Shown: positions 20,573 to 31,020, numbered from the stretch's first letter. The stretch: DNA of 64,000 nucleotides from Isoperla grammatica (GCA_945910005.1 OX246745.1:45232822-45296821), one strand, 5' to 3'. Numbers and translations: made by a program. The notes: a model not told the origin generated them from the sequence alone.

Positions 20573-23500
20573 GTAAGTAGAGCATTAAGTTATTTTGTTA
20601 TTAATGATATAATTAGCTCCTTTAGATAGATTCGAGGTGCTCCAGGCTTCTAGCAACGAACCATGCTGTGGTTCTTAGTGACGGATAGCGATGTGGACAA
20701 TTCTTGACCCGTTCAATCATATTGTTACGAAGATATATCGTGCCCCAGGACATTTCGTGACATTGTTTGTTGCAAGGTCTACTTGATCGCTCGTATTCTA
20801 CGACAAGCCGCTAGGCGGCAATCAAGTAGACCTTGGTTTCTTGTGGTTCGCCAGAGAAGGCTGTGCTGCCAGGGAACATTGTTTGTTTTTGGGCTGCTTG
20901 GTTACGGCAGTTTGTGTTGGAGGCTGTGGAAGGTGACAGCGGTCGGTGAAGACCGGGGAGTTTGCCTGATTGTATTTGCTGGCTAACGCGCATTTCAGTA
21001 GTCGTGGTACATTTCAAGGAAGGGTGTTTTGTTCAATGAGTTTGAGGTGGATTTGCTGTTGACAATTCCACTCTTATCGGATTCTTTACACTCCATTTTG
21101 TCTTCCCCTTTATTGTAGCAGCTGCTGTTTTAATTAATTTACTTTTCCTCCAGCAAACATGTTCGAACAACCCCCTAGGTCTTAATAGAGACGTTGCTTT
21201 GTCAAAGCTTAAAATTTTACAGGTATTCCCATTACAGACAATATCTGCAATCATCTCCGATCTTTAACTCACCAGAAAAAATCAGGGTTGATGAAGATAA
21301 CCCATTATATAAAGCATGCATTGAGACCAATGGAAATAAAACGAATACTGTAGTTGTACCAAGACTACCTTACACATGCTTTCGTCACAAGCGACGGGTT
21401 CGTAGCCAATCAGCGATCTATCTCTGTATCTACTCTATTTCTATTCTATATATCTCTATTGTCTCGGGCGGTTCGCTGGTTGGCTATGAGTGCCTCGCCT
21501 GTGACGAAAACATGTGTAACGTAGGGCCTAATCTTGGGCCAAGTATACAACCTTGCAGAACAACGTCAGTCGTCACGATGTTACACATAGTTAATATCTT
21601 AGTTTCTTCTCTTTCAGTGTCTGCAACGGGTTGTTCGTATAGTCAAGCATTAAGTTGCTGTTTTCAAATTTCTTGTAGAGGAACATATTTTATTTTAGGT
21701 GCCTCTGTCTGTGGTGCATCTAATTCCTGTATTACCATTCATCAGTCCTCTGGTGATTTCAATGACTGGGTTGTTCCTGCTCATTCCTCCTCCTTGGAGA
21801 TAGTTGTGTAGACGACTAATCTCGCTCACGCTCATCTCATGGACTCACTTATAACAACTATTGCTTATTCAAACATTTCACCTATCTTTACATATCTAAT
21901 CATAATTATCTATCATAATTCTATACGTTTAACGTTTCGATACATTAACTTTAGTAAGCAACAATGTATTTAATGTATTCTTAAGTCTCGTAATTGATTA
22001 GATAACTTATTCTACCCCACGCAAACTGTGATTTTTATAAATTACCATTGCGTTTAATTCTTCAAAATGGTTGCACGATGAAAGCATTTCCTCCTGAGAT
22101 AATTTAGTACTCTGCAGTGGGACTTGTTTTGAGATACATCTACATTATTTGGAAGGAAGGGGGGGGGGGGGCACTTTTCATTATTTCTGGCAATTCAAAA
22201 GCAATTGAAAGCACTTTTATGCATAAAAAATAAAGCTTTGAGCTAGAAGGTGGACATAAACATAATGTGACATTCGATATCTTTGCCTAGTGTAGGTTCT
22301 CAATGGAACCGATAGAGGTGGTTCAGCGGTAAGACGCGAGACAAATTCGGGATGTCGCTGGTTCTATACCCGTTCCGGTAATACTGACTGAACTTTTTTC
22401 CGAGGTTTACCTCAGTCACAAGGCAAATGCTGAGATGAAATCATACTATTAGCCCTCGGACATTCCTTTCCAACTAATCCTAACACTGCAATACCTAGTT
22501 GTACCATCTGCTCATCTCTTGAGGGTTCCCAAAGGTCCCTCTATTCGTCTTCTCCGGACAGCAAAGAAGAGGCGGGTGCCGTGATCCGTCCCAGTCTATT
22601 AGATGCCCTGGGCCCTGGATGGTTCAGCCCTATAGACTAAGACGCCAGCCTCGCTCCTATAACTGGCCGGCGCAGTTGGCCGAGGTCGATTGGGCGTTGG
22701 TCTAGTAAACCGCGGTCTCTGCGTTCCAGGTTCGAATCCTGGCTTGAGCATGGATGTCATGTGGCGTTTTTTCATCTTCACAATCACCCACTCATCGTCT
22801 CGATTAGCATCGTTGCAAAAACATGGGACGTAAAACCCCAAAGATCATCATCATCGCTCCTACTGACCACTCATTCAGTTTCCTTTCCGCGTTTTCGCGC
22901 TTGACATCCACTGTAGCAAGTTCAACCCCCATTGATCCTCAAACACAGTTTCACTATTATCACCCCAGCCCTCGGGCTTACGCGTTTTTACGTCGGTATT
23001 CCTGATTTCCTTCATCTGCTCTAAAGGGCCCAGACCTGGAGAGCGTTTCAGAAAAGTTCAATGCTGAACATTTGTCATCTAGTAAACTAAGTTCCTTTGA
23101 AGAGGGACATGACTTGCCCCGTAGTTGGTAGAGCCTTGAAGTGATGGTGTTATTACTTGGTTCCAGTGGACCGGTTCCCGAGACCCGGGTCGCGGCCCGC
23201 TATTCCTGTGCCACCTCCCGCAGTAAGGATCGCCCTTTACTCAAGGAAGGTCTTTGTCAGTGGGTTCCCCACGGACATGCCCATCGGTGAGAAATCTGTC
23301 ATTCCTGAACAGTTTTAGGCGGTTGTAGTCGGTTGTAAAGTTGCACCCCTAAAATCGAAATTGGAAATGAAGAAATTCCTTATTTTTGTGAATGACGGTA
23401 ACTAGTAAGACCCACCTATAATTTATTTCGTTAATATTGTCTGTTCTAAGACAACTTGGGGATCAGTCAACATTAATTGTGAATACAGAGCTATGGTGAA

Positions 23501-26500
23501 AACAAAAAATTACAAAATTAATTTTGTTGATATATTCCATATGTTTGGGAATAAAATAGTGTTTAAATTAACCATACAAATTGACAATTCAAGGGGGTGC
23601 ATCACAGGTCACACCTTTATCATACTCTTCTCCTGTTCGCAGAGCGCATCGCAACCTTTTTCGAAGCATTTGGAGGGCCTTTCACGATCTGCCAGCCCTT
23701 AATGTTGCAGCCAGAAGGCGGGCGACAACCTCGAGGATTTGTCTACGTACAGTTTGAGGTACGTCCATGCACGGGGCACTGAGATCCAGTAATGCGGTAA
23801 CACGTGCTAGGTCGCTCGGCCCTCATGGCACCTAACTGAAGGTACGTCCATGCACGGGGCACTGAGATCCAGTAATGCGGTAACACGTGCTAGGTCGCTC
23901 GGCCCTCATGGCACCTAGCTGAAGGTACGTCCATGCACGGGGCACTGAGATCCAGTAATGCGGTAACACGTGCTAGGTCGCTCGGCCCTCATGGCACCTA
24001 GCTGAAGGTACGTCCATGCACGGGGCACTGAGATCCAGTAATGCGGTAACACGCGCTAGGTCGCTCGGCCCTCATGGCACCTAACTGAAGGTACGTCCAT
24101 GCACGGGGCACTGAGATCCAGTAATGCGGTAACACGTGCTAGGTCGCTCGGCCCTCATGGCACCTAGCTGAAGGTTTCTCCAAGGTTGTTGTTTTCTAGT
24201 CTTCCTGCTGCTGGGCTCTCCGGACTGGTTCATATTCTACACATGAACCATGCTCTAGTTGTTTGTGTAGAATAATATGCTTTAATTAGTTACATTTGGT
24301 AATGCAGACAATATCAAGAAGAGCGGACTGTAGACGCCAACTAGGATGCAGTACCGCCAACAACTGGCTATCATGCAAAGAGGCGGGAGTTTAAACGTTT
24401 TACTCCAACAAGCAGTAACTCCACTACACCACTACACTACCATATCATCGTCACTGCTGTCCGAGGTCTTTAAAATTGCCATTAACAGGATCAACTTGCG
24501 CGCGTCAAACGTAGTCACTTTACGCACTCTTTTGGTGCGCACTGCCAATGGAAAACGAAAAACGGCACTCCAGTGGGGCCAATGGAACAACAGGAACTTG
24601 TTCAGTGCGCACCGAGTGCACTCAGAGGGCCCATTGGAACAACAGGAACTTGTTCAGTGCGCACCGAGTGCACTCAGTGGGCCCATTGGAACAACAGGAA
24701 CTTGTTCAGTGCGCACCGAGTGCACTCAGTGGGCCCATTGGAACAACAGGAACTTGTTCAGTGCGCACCGAGTGCACTCAGTGGGCCCATTGGAACAACA
24801 GGAACTTGTTCAGTGCGCACCGAGTGCACTCAGTGGGGCCAATGGAACAACAGGAACTTGTTCAGTGCGCACCGAGTGCACTCAGTGGGGCCATATAAAC
24901 GCGTCACACAGAGCGTTTTCCTAGTATATTAACACGTATTAATTGTTTGTTCCAGAGAGAAGCGAGTGTGCACGCGTTGTTGAATGACTCGACCTTGATC
25001 CAGGGTCAGTTCTACCGGCTCGTGATAATCTCGGAGCCGGGGCAGCCCCGTGTCTTCAAGGTTATCAAGGTAAACCAAGAAAACATGCGAGAAACAGCTC
25101 ATGTATTTTGTGTACAAGGTCCACTAAATCCCTGCTAGCAGCACACACAAGTCGCGAAATAAGGTCGTCCAATGAGATCAAAAATCTCTATTATGAATCT
25201 CAGTACAAAAATCGCTTTATAATGTTTATAAATCAACCTTACTAATAACGTGGAATTACACTTAAAACTTTTTTTGTTATGTGGACCATAATTTGTTTTA
25301 ACAGATCAATTAATTTGTTTCGCTCAATGATTCTTCCATTTGAATAACATGTGAATATCAACATTGAGGAAATGTGTTGGATGATCTGGTTTTGGAGTTG
25401 GACGAAACCCCGCTAGGGTTACCCCACTTGTTGTGTTGGGGTCTCGGTTCTAGGTCGTACCGTGGGTCCTCCATAACGCAATCTACTGTGTGGGACCGCA
25501 GATCACCACAGATTACTACAGGACGGTCTACGTAGCATGTGTACCTCGCCCTTGCCCCGCTAAGCTCCTGGCTAATATTCTGGAGAAAATATTTGGCCGT
25601 GAGTAACAAGTTTTTACATTTTCTAATACCTTCCGTTTTGAAATTATCTATGCCATCAATTTAATATTTACTGAAACGTATTATTATATATGATTTTGAA
25701 AATGCATGTAAAATCAGTCTTTTCAGTGCACTGCTACTGCGAAGTTGTTACTTGTTTGTGTTGAGCATTGTTGCTAGTAATGTAAGAACATTTATTTTAA
25801 AACGACTGTTTAAAAAAATCGAGACCAGTCTACAACGCTTTTACTGTGCGCTGTCACTATATAAATAAATACAATTGCAATTATTGTATCTGTGAGCTGG
25901 CGTCGACTTGTAAGAGCGCGAACACAAAAAGGCAGGTTACCTGCTTACTGGTAACCGGCGCGGGCCAACGGGTGAATTTCGTTGAGCAAAACAGCGAAGG
26001 TCCAAAAAGGCTGACAAGCTGGAATCTGCTTCTACTGCGTATGGCTGCACAAATTAAGAAATAGTTAAGATACCCCTCGCTTCTGCTACCCACGCTGTTC
26101 GGCTCCCATACAGTCAGTGCTTACCTTGTGTCTCGTGTGTATAGGGGTGGTGTACACCGCTATCCATGTGGACCCTCGCTTCTGCTACCCACGCTGTTCG
26201 GCTCCCATACAGTCAGTGCTTACCTTGTGTCTCGTGTGTATAGGGGTGGTGTACACCGCTATCCATGTGGACCCTCGCTTCTGCTACCCACGCTGTTCGG
26301 CTCGCGTTACCTTTGCCAGTGCCTGGTCCTACCGTCGCGCATTGGTAGTCAAGTACGTCGTACTCAGTTCGTCTTACGGTATCATCAAAAAGGTGAGTCG
26401 AGAAACATCCGTCAATAACGGTGGAACATGCTGACCACTAGTTCACTAGTAAATAGCTGTCCAATTAAGTGATAGCCATGGAATTCAAATTTCAGGGTTC

Positions 26501-29500
26501 CCTACAAACTAAATTTGAACTAAACAATTTTGAATTAAAATAACATTAACACTACATTGTATGTGTATATACATTGTATGCATGGTAGTATTTCGTGTGA
26601 ATCATGTCTCGATCGATTGCAAGCAATGATATTCTGTCCTTAATACATTTACATTATAAATACATATATATTTACTCATAATTGCATTTACTGGCAAGAC
26701 CATATTTTCGTACTCGGAAAAGAAAACACGTAGACATTGTATTAGAACCCTAGTCCTGCCTGTTAACCTAAGATATAGTTGACCCAACGAAAGTATTCTG
26801 ATGCTTACGACACAGCCGAGTCCAAGGTGACAACTAATTTTCTACTTCGCTAATTTCCTACCATCTAATCTAAACAGGTCCATTAAGGATAATTTAAGAC
26901 CTTCCGTTGGTTACCTGTAACGGTGGGTGTGGCCAAACCGCCTGTGCCATCGACTAAGCCGAACCGTGCATTTACGAATGTGTGAGAGAACGCCAGGTAT
27001 CTGTTGATTTTCTTTCAATTGGCGCGGTTGAAAGGGGCAGTATACACTGACCTGAGATCAGTATGCGAATACTTTCGTTGGGACAAGTCTAGCGTGAGCA
27101 CTGTTCCTATTTGAAGACTTGTAAAAGCACGATGAAATATCGATAGCAGTGTGGGAAATGTGTTTTAATTTAGGATAAATTTCGTTTTTAGTTTTCAAAT
27201 TTCGGGTTGTTGTATAAACACTTTATTTAAGTGGTTTGGTTCACGTTTGTTCGGTGAAGTGGCAATATCGCGTAAGTCGCCTATTTGGCAAAGTTAGTTG
27301 TTTATTATTTTGAAATGATGAATCTCATGGGCGCAGCTGGCCCGCTAGAGAAATACAAGAAATGATGCCGCGTGTTCGCGCCATTTATTCGTCGCTGGTA
27401 TTTTGTATTTTCTTGGTGTTGGTTTACCTGTATATTATTTCATATGTTTCGATTTTCGGCCAATCACGTCGTCTCTTACAGTTTTCCTGTTTAGAGCTCG
27501 TTGCATTATCTCTTATCTCGTCAGTATTGTTCGAGTCTCGACCTCGTCAACTTCAGTTTCTCTCTCGTTTTCCTCTCGTGCGTTCCCGGACCACAACGAC
27601 TACTTCTACGCTGCTGTCCTGGGTTCGATCGCCTTCCAGGCATTTTTCATCTTTCCTCACTTATTTCTCTTCCAAACTCGAGTTTCTTTCTTCTATTTCT
27701 TTCTCTCTACGGCAACCTTCCGCCTGTCGCTATCATCTACGCTTTGTCATCTTTTGAACATCATTGGGGTAAGTCTACATCAAAAATTATACAGTCCACT
27801 AAAAACTCCTCGGAGTGAGCACCCCGGCTCAAACACCGCGTATTAGCAAAAACCTAAGGAATGCTGCGTACCTCTTCACTAACACCGCGTTAAGTACTCA
27901 GAATATGAATGCTAAAACCGCGTATGTTATTTAAATTACTGATATTTTTAATTTAAAAATGATATAACCAAAGTGTAAAATCTTTGATAAAACTATGTTA
28001 ATCAAAATCACAATTTCTGTGGATATAACAAGCATTAGACAATATTCTATTAATGTTATTAGGGTCATTTCCTAAACCTTAAAACTATTCATAGACATTT
28101 TATCTGAAAGCACCTTTTCGTGTTTTCTCTCTCCTGAACAAATCGTAAAATTGCCACTTCACCGACGATATTCTCTAGTTCTATATGAGTCACAACTTTG
28201 CCCTACATGTAAATGTCTTACGTCCTTACCCTGACCCATGACACGTAATATGCTAGAGATTTGCTACTCAGGCTACTTCGATCTTTTAACAACATAGATT
28301 AGTCTATTATGGCGTTTTCCAATGGCCGCACTGGACTGCACTGTGTGCGCACCGAAAAAGTTCTTGATGTTCCAATGACCGCACTGAGTGCGGTTTTTCG
28401 TATTCCAATGGCAGTGTGCACCGCACGAGTGCGCACTGACCCGCACTGAAAAAATAGCAAGTGCAATTGCAAAATGGCTACGCTTGACGCGCGCAAATTA
28501 ATTCTGCTAATGGATATTTTAGAATCTTCGGACAGCAGTGACGATGACATGATAGTAGAGTTACTAGCCAATGATAAGGAAGCCAAACCAAAAGTTTCTG
28601 GATTTATTCCAGACGTTGTACATAACTACTCTGATGAAGAGGTAAGCACTTGTCTAGTCATAGGCCTACATAACCTTAAAAAGCCTAGACCTAGAATGTC
28701 ATTTGTGACATTGCTTTCATTTGGACGTACATGGTAGCCTAGACTGGGTCTGCAACCCGGTCTATGGGTTTCAATGATCCAAATCATATGCCGATAGGTG
28801 TGGTTGGTTTCGTGTGTGCCGCCCAAACCGACGCACTCAACTTGAAACGTGTTCCAATGAGGTTCGCACCCGACAACAAACCCAGTGCACTGAGTGCAGT
28901 GCATGTCGTCACAGGTGACGTTTCAGTGCGCACTCAGTGCCGTCCATTGGAAAACGCCATTAGTGTGGATTTCTACACCTGCCCAATGGAACAAAACATG
29001 CTTTGCTTAGTAATCAAAATTATGGAGTTTTGTGTTTTTGCCTTTAAAAGCATTAATTACATGAATTTCGACTTTTTTGCCAATGGATTTTGGAAACGAT
29101 TTAATTCTTAGCCATTTATGGTTTAAAATAATGTTCAATTCATACTGGTGCGTCGCTTCATTCAGAGCCCGCGCATGAGCCCACTCGCCTTTTGCTCGGG
29201 CTAACAAACGTCATTTCACTAGCCCGACGGGCGACTGGGGCCAGATGTGTACTCAAGTAAACAACACTATCCCTAGGCACCGCCCCCTAAAGGTTGTGCT
29301 GGCCGTAAACGCTAGGCATTACAGGAAATAGATTGCATCATGGGATGTAGGGAAGTGGAGAGAAGTGTTTGTACAAGTAAATGTGACATTAAATAAAGCG
29401 TTATCTATTTAAAAGCATGTACGAACCCTTACCTAGGTTGCTTCCTTACAATCCAGACGACAGTATCCGGGCACTCCCCAGTCCCCCGCACGGCCACACC

Positions 29501-29893
29501 CACACGTTTACACTCAATAGAAACTATTTGATTGGGGGCTGGTAAACATGTTGTCGGGCTAGACGACTATTGTTAGCTAATTTCGTGAATTTCGACCCGA
29601 GAGTGAACAAAGTTTGGATGAACAGATGTGGACATGGTCGTATTTAGGTAGGGCTATAAAAGAATTGAACAAGCTCTCCGAAGAGTGTTTGAGCAGATAA
29701 TTTTTATTCTTTTATTGTCCTACTTAAGAATCACACGACCAGTTAAAATCATTTTAATTTTTGGTCTAATTTTACCACCATGTACCTGAACGCAATTATC
29801 AAAAGCAAGAGATGTTTGAACGTTTGAAATAAGAGCTGTATCTGTTGTTACAGGCCGTGATAACCCCCTTCGACACCCGCTTGAACATGTGTC
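20222..29893 (+). CDS. CPEB-like RNA-binding protein gene (7 exons, both ends incomplete)
   Basis: Exons 20222-20572, 23167-23286, 23643-23758, 24956-25069, 25454-25598, 26244-26392 and 29854-29893 have GT/AG borders and compatible phases (1,1,0,0,1,0). The joined product has a Ser/Pro/acidic linker, RRM1 (RNP2 [11 protein letters not shown]1 RGFVYVQFE), the inter-RRM PWVL segment typical of CPEB, RRM2 ([18 protein letters not shown]) and the first C-x2-C of the C-terminal ZZ-like zinc domain. CPEB proteins bind U-rich elements in mRNA 3' UTRs and control cytoplasmic polyadenylation and translation. The wording is clearly divergent from CPEB1 and CPEB2-4, so no symbol is given. N-terminal exons and the rest of the zinc domain were not found. 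A decaying paralogue cannot be excluded, but no stop or frame break interrupts the seven exons. Confidence 0.8.
21370..21519. mobile_element. MITE-like hairpin in CPEB-like intron
   Basis: Inverted arms of about 48 bp start TTACACATGCTTTCGTCAC and end GTGACGAAAACATGTGTAA, separated by a CTATCT-rich loop. A further partial TTACACAT copy lies near 21580. No protein; the superfamily is not assignable. Confidence 0.65.
22304..22600 (+). mobile_element. tRNA-derived SINE, family 1 (divergent copy)
   Basis: Head GATAGAGGTGGTTCAGCGG (box A region) and a degraded box B GGTTCTATACC, followed by CCGAGGTTTACCTCAGTCA and the CGGACATTCC body shared with the better copies at 50029 and 52991. The downstream part differs from those copies. 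Confidence 0.7.
22660..22853 (+). mobile_element. tRNA-derived SINE, family 2
   Basis: Contains a GGCGCAGTTGGCCGAGGTC box A-like region and a perfect box B GGTTCGAATCC, then a unique body ending ATGGGACGTAAAACCCC and a short ATC-repeat tail. A 9-bp target duplication TCGCTCCTA flanks it (22651-22659 and 22854-22862). The head looks most like a class II (Leu/Ser) tRNA. Confidence 0.85.
23167..23286 (+). CDS. CPEB-like exon B: start of RRM1
   Basis: Acceptor GGTTCCAG|TGGACC and donor CCCATCG|GTGAGA. It encodes a Pro-rich lead and then [16 protein letters not shown], matching the RNP2 strand of CPEB RRM1. It is too short to show up as a distinct open frame. The split codon G|AG links to exon C. 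Confidence 0.8.
23643..23758 (+). CDS. CPEB-like exon C: RRM1 helix 1 to RNP1
   Basis: Acceptor CTGTTCGCAG|AG and donor TTTGAG|GTACGT. It encodes [14 protein letters not shown] followed by RGFVYVQFE, the RNP1 strand (consensus K/R-G-F/Y-x-x-V/L-x-F). It ends in phase 0. The 83-bp repeat array at 23759-24173 begins exactly at its donor. Confidence 0.85.
23759..24173 (+). repeat. 83-bp tandem repeat starting at a 5' splice site, 5 copies
   Basis: GTACGTCCATGCACGGGGCA recurs at 23759, 23842, 23925, 24008 and 24091, an exact 83-bp period. The first copy begins at the exon C donor, and each later copy is preceded by CTGAAG, so the donor sequence AG|GTACGT occurs five times. Confidence 0.95.
24425..24895 (-). 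mobile_element. Harbinger derivative 3 with 52-bp subterminal tandem array
   Basis: On the minus strand, about 24528-24425 encodes [12 protein letters not shown]...SDSSDDDM, a decayed version of the Harbinger first exon at 28474. On its upstream side lie six 52-bp units (GGAACAACAGGAACTTG at 24584, 24636, 24688, 24740, 24792, 24844), each containing the family's GTGCGCACCGAGTGCACTCAG motif. The terminal inverted repeats are not intact. All three plus frames are open through the array and are not genes. Confidence 0.75.
24956..25069 (+). CDS. CPEB-like exon D: RRM1 C-terminal half
   Basis: Acceptor TTTGTTCCAG|AGAGAA and donor ATCAAG|GTAAAC, 38 whole codons. It encodes [14 protein letters not shown], corresponding to the CPEB helix after RNP1 (E-K-S-V-x-x-L-L), and ends RVFKVIK. 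An alternative donor after CTTCAAG (25061) fits less well. Confidence 0.8.
25454..25598 (+). CDS. CPEB-like exon E: inter-RRM linker and start of RRM2
   Basis: Acceptor CGGTTCTAG|GTCGTA and donor TTTGGCC|GTGAGT. It encodes [12 protein letters not shown], matching the V-I-P-W-V-L hinge of CPEB, then the RNP2 strand [12 protein letters not shown] and helix [12 protein letters not shown]. It ends with one base of a split codon. Confidence 0.85.
26073..26271 (+). repeat. 99-bp tandem duplication across a 3' splice site
   Basis: The segment CCTCGCTTCTGCTACCCACG through GTGTGTATAG and into GGGTGGTGTACACC is present twice, plus a partial exon start. Acceptor AGs lie at 26143-26144 and 26242-26243. 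See exon F. Confidence 0.95.
26244..26392 (+). CDS. CPEB-like exon F: RRM2 core
   Basis: Acceptor GTGTGTATAG|GGGTGG and donor AAAAAG|GTGAGT. It encodes [15 protein letters not shown] then [15 protein letters not shown], the counterpart of the CPEB RRM2 segment G-V-x-Y-x-x-I-D-T-D ... YP ... R-V-x-F. A duplicated acceptor 99 bp upstream (exon start 26145) would lengthen the exon by 33 codons without changing the frame. Confidence 0.85.
26393..28309. other. CPEB-like intron sequence without recognised element
   Basis: Pyrimidine-rich stretch 27362-27846 is open in three plus frames but has no motif. A 15-bp inverted pair CGGTGAAGTGGCAAT (about 27252 and 28151) may mark an unrecognised element. 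Confidence 0.35.
28310..28959 (+). mobile_element. PIF/Harbinger-type element 2 (internally deleted)
   Basis: Terminal inverted repeats TGGCGTTTTCCAATGG are flanked by TTA (28307-28309 and 28960-28962), the TWA target of PIF/Harbinger. It keeps one intact exon (28474-28641) with a splice donor but has lost the DDE nuclease. It lies in the last visible intron of the CPEB-like gene, same strand. Confidence 0.88.
28474..28641 (+). CDS. Harbinger-type first exon, acidic N-terminus
   Basis: 56 whole codons from ATG to a GAAGAG|GTAAGC donor: [20 protein letters not shown] followed by an SSDDD acidic run. The start resembles HARBI1-type transposase N-termini, but the catalytic exons are absent, so it can only make a fragment here. 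Decayed versions lie at about 9120 (+) and 24528-24425 (-). Confidence 0.55.
29854..29893 (+). CDS. CPEB-like exon G: end of RRM2 and first zinc-binding Cys
   Basis: Acceptor TTGTTACAG|GCCGTG. It encodes [13 protein letters not shown], matching the K-K-V-x-I-x-P-Y...C entry to the CPEB zinc domain. A good donor (TGTC|GTAAGT) follows. If unspliced, the frame reads [16 protein letters not shown] and stops at TAG 29941-29943, giving a truncated zinc domain. No exon for the remaining Cys/His ligands was recognised downstream. Confidence 0.65.
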
Positions 29894-29919
29894 GTAAGTG
29901 CCATCAGACCACAGTTCGT

Positions 29920-30029
29920 CGCTTTGTGCTGGGTTGTGTCTAGCCCCATGGCTGAACCACCAACATTAGCCATCCGCTTTGTGCTGGGTTGTGTCCAACC
30001 CCATGGCTGAACCACCAAGACTCTCACTC
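29920..30029 (+). repeat. 55-bp direct duplication
   Basis: GCTTTGTGCTGGGTTGTGTC ... CCATGGCTGAACCACCAA occurs at 29921 and 29976. The first copy overlaps the stop codon reached if exon G is not spliced. Confidence 0.85.
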
Positions 30030-30254
30030 ACGGTTGGACATGGGTGGGGAGAGGCAATTCGGATGTAAAAGTTCAATAAAATATGTACTTAGATTTTAAT
30101 TCTTCTTTGTTAAAGGTTAGTAAGAAAAAAGTAAAATACTTTGGCTGTTAAAAGAATGAAAGTAGTAGAACAGGATGCTATGTTAATATTTATAAATAAT
30201 AGGTTTATAATCTGTTCAAACACAAATATACTGAACACAATATTCAATAGTAAT

Positions 30255-30736
30255 TGTTGGGACCGCGGATGAAAATATACACACTAATAAACACATAACA
30301 AAAACCGGAGGACCAGAGTACATTAAAACTCACTAAAAACTAAAGGATTATCCAAAGGGTGGTTCAAATCACTAGATTACTGAAGCGTTTACTGAACAAT
30401 AATATTTAACTTAAACAACAGGTATACAGTACACGTATACAGACCTATGATAATAAACTAAAGAATAAATAAACTAAATGTCGCGACGATGCGTGCAGTT
30501 GTGGCCGTAACGAGCCGACGTTGCTTTCGACCTCTCACGCTCGCGGTGGTAGGAACGAGTCTGGTCATCTTGGCCCTGACCATGGGACAAAGCCACCCTC
30601 GCCGAGGCATCTGCAGCTGGATCTAGGTCAGCTAGAACGCTGAAACAGGCAGTGTGCTCGCTCTCGGGAGGGATGGGGACACTATAATGTGCGCACCGAA
30701 TTTAAATTACCACACGGAAGGTTTGATGCACAAACA
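30255..30736. repeat. probable solo LTR, unknown family (482 bp)
   Basis: Bounded by TGTTGGGACC ... GCACAAACA (TG...CA) and flanked by a 5-bp duplication GTAAT (30250-30254 and 30737-30741). It has a GC-rich internal block and no coding frame. A 5-bp duplication fits Gypsy, BEL or ERV-like integration. Orientation is not determinable. Confidence 0.6.
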
Positions 30737-30749
30737 GTAATAATAATAA

Positions 30750-31020
30750 TAAATGGTTTTTATCACCATTTTCAGTTTTCTAAAATATCCATAACGTACA
30801 GAAGTTTAACTTTGAAATTGAAACGTTGACCTCTGAAAGTACTAAAATAATGTTTTTCTTAATTCTTCAGACGCGTCGAACTAAGGTTCGTAAAAAATAC
30901 GTGATGGTGATCAACAATTTTTACTGTGGTTCAAGAATATACTTTGTTTGGTCTACAGTCTAAACTATACTCTAACTTATGTATATTCAGTTGCATTTTC
31001 TTTATTATTATCTTTATTAT
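30750..31020 (+). repeat. single arm of the foldback family seen at 53240-53915
   Basis: TCAGTTTTCTAAAA, ACCTCTGAAAGTACTAA, TACGTGATGGTGATC and GTTGCATT blocks occur in the same order as in the left arm at 53240-53545. The second arm is absent. Confidence 0.6.

Noticed and set aside
21194..21811. 205-codon frame
   Set aside because: It spans a MITE hairpin, so it is a chance frame; the RRM-like start seen in its end is better explained by the exon at 23167.
22720..22740. True tRNA gene at the GGTTCGAATCC box B
   Set aside because: Non-tRNA body, ATC tail and target duplication show it is a SINE; likewise the heads at 50029, 52991 and 54065.
23597..23782. Reading the RGFVYVQFE frame as a stand-alone small gene
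   Set aside because: It is an internal exon with acceptor and donor; upstream codons are intronic.
24346..24932. Overlapping 116-192 codon frames
   Set aside because: Three frames open at once across a 52-bp tandem array of Harbinger sequence.
27362..27846. Three overlapping plus frames in a CPEB-like intron
   Set aside because: Pyrimidine-rich low-complexity sequence, no motif, and the CPEB-like splice phases do not need an exon here.
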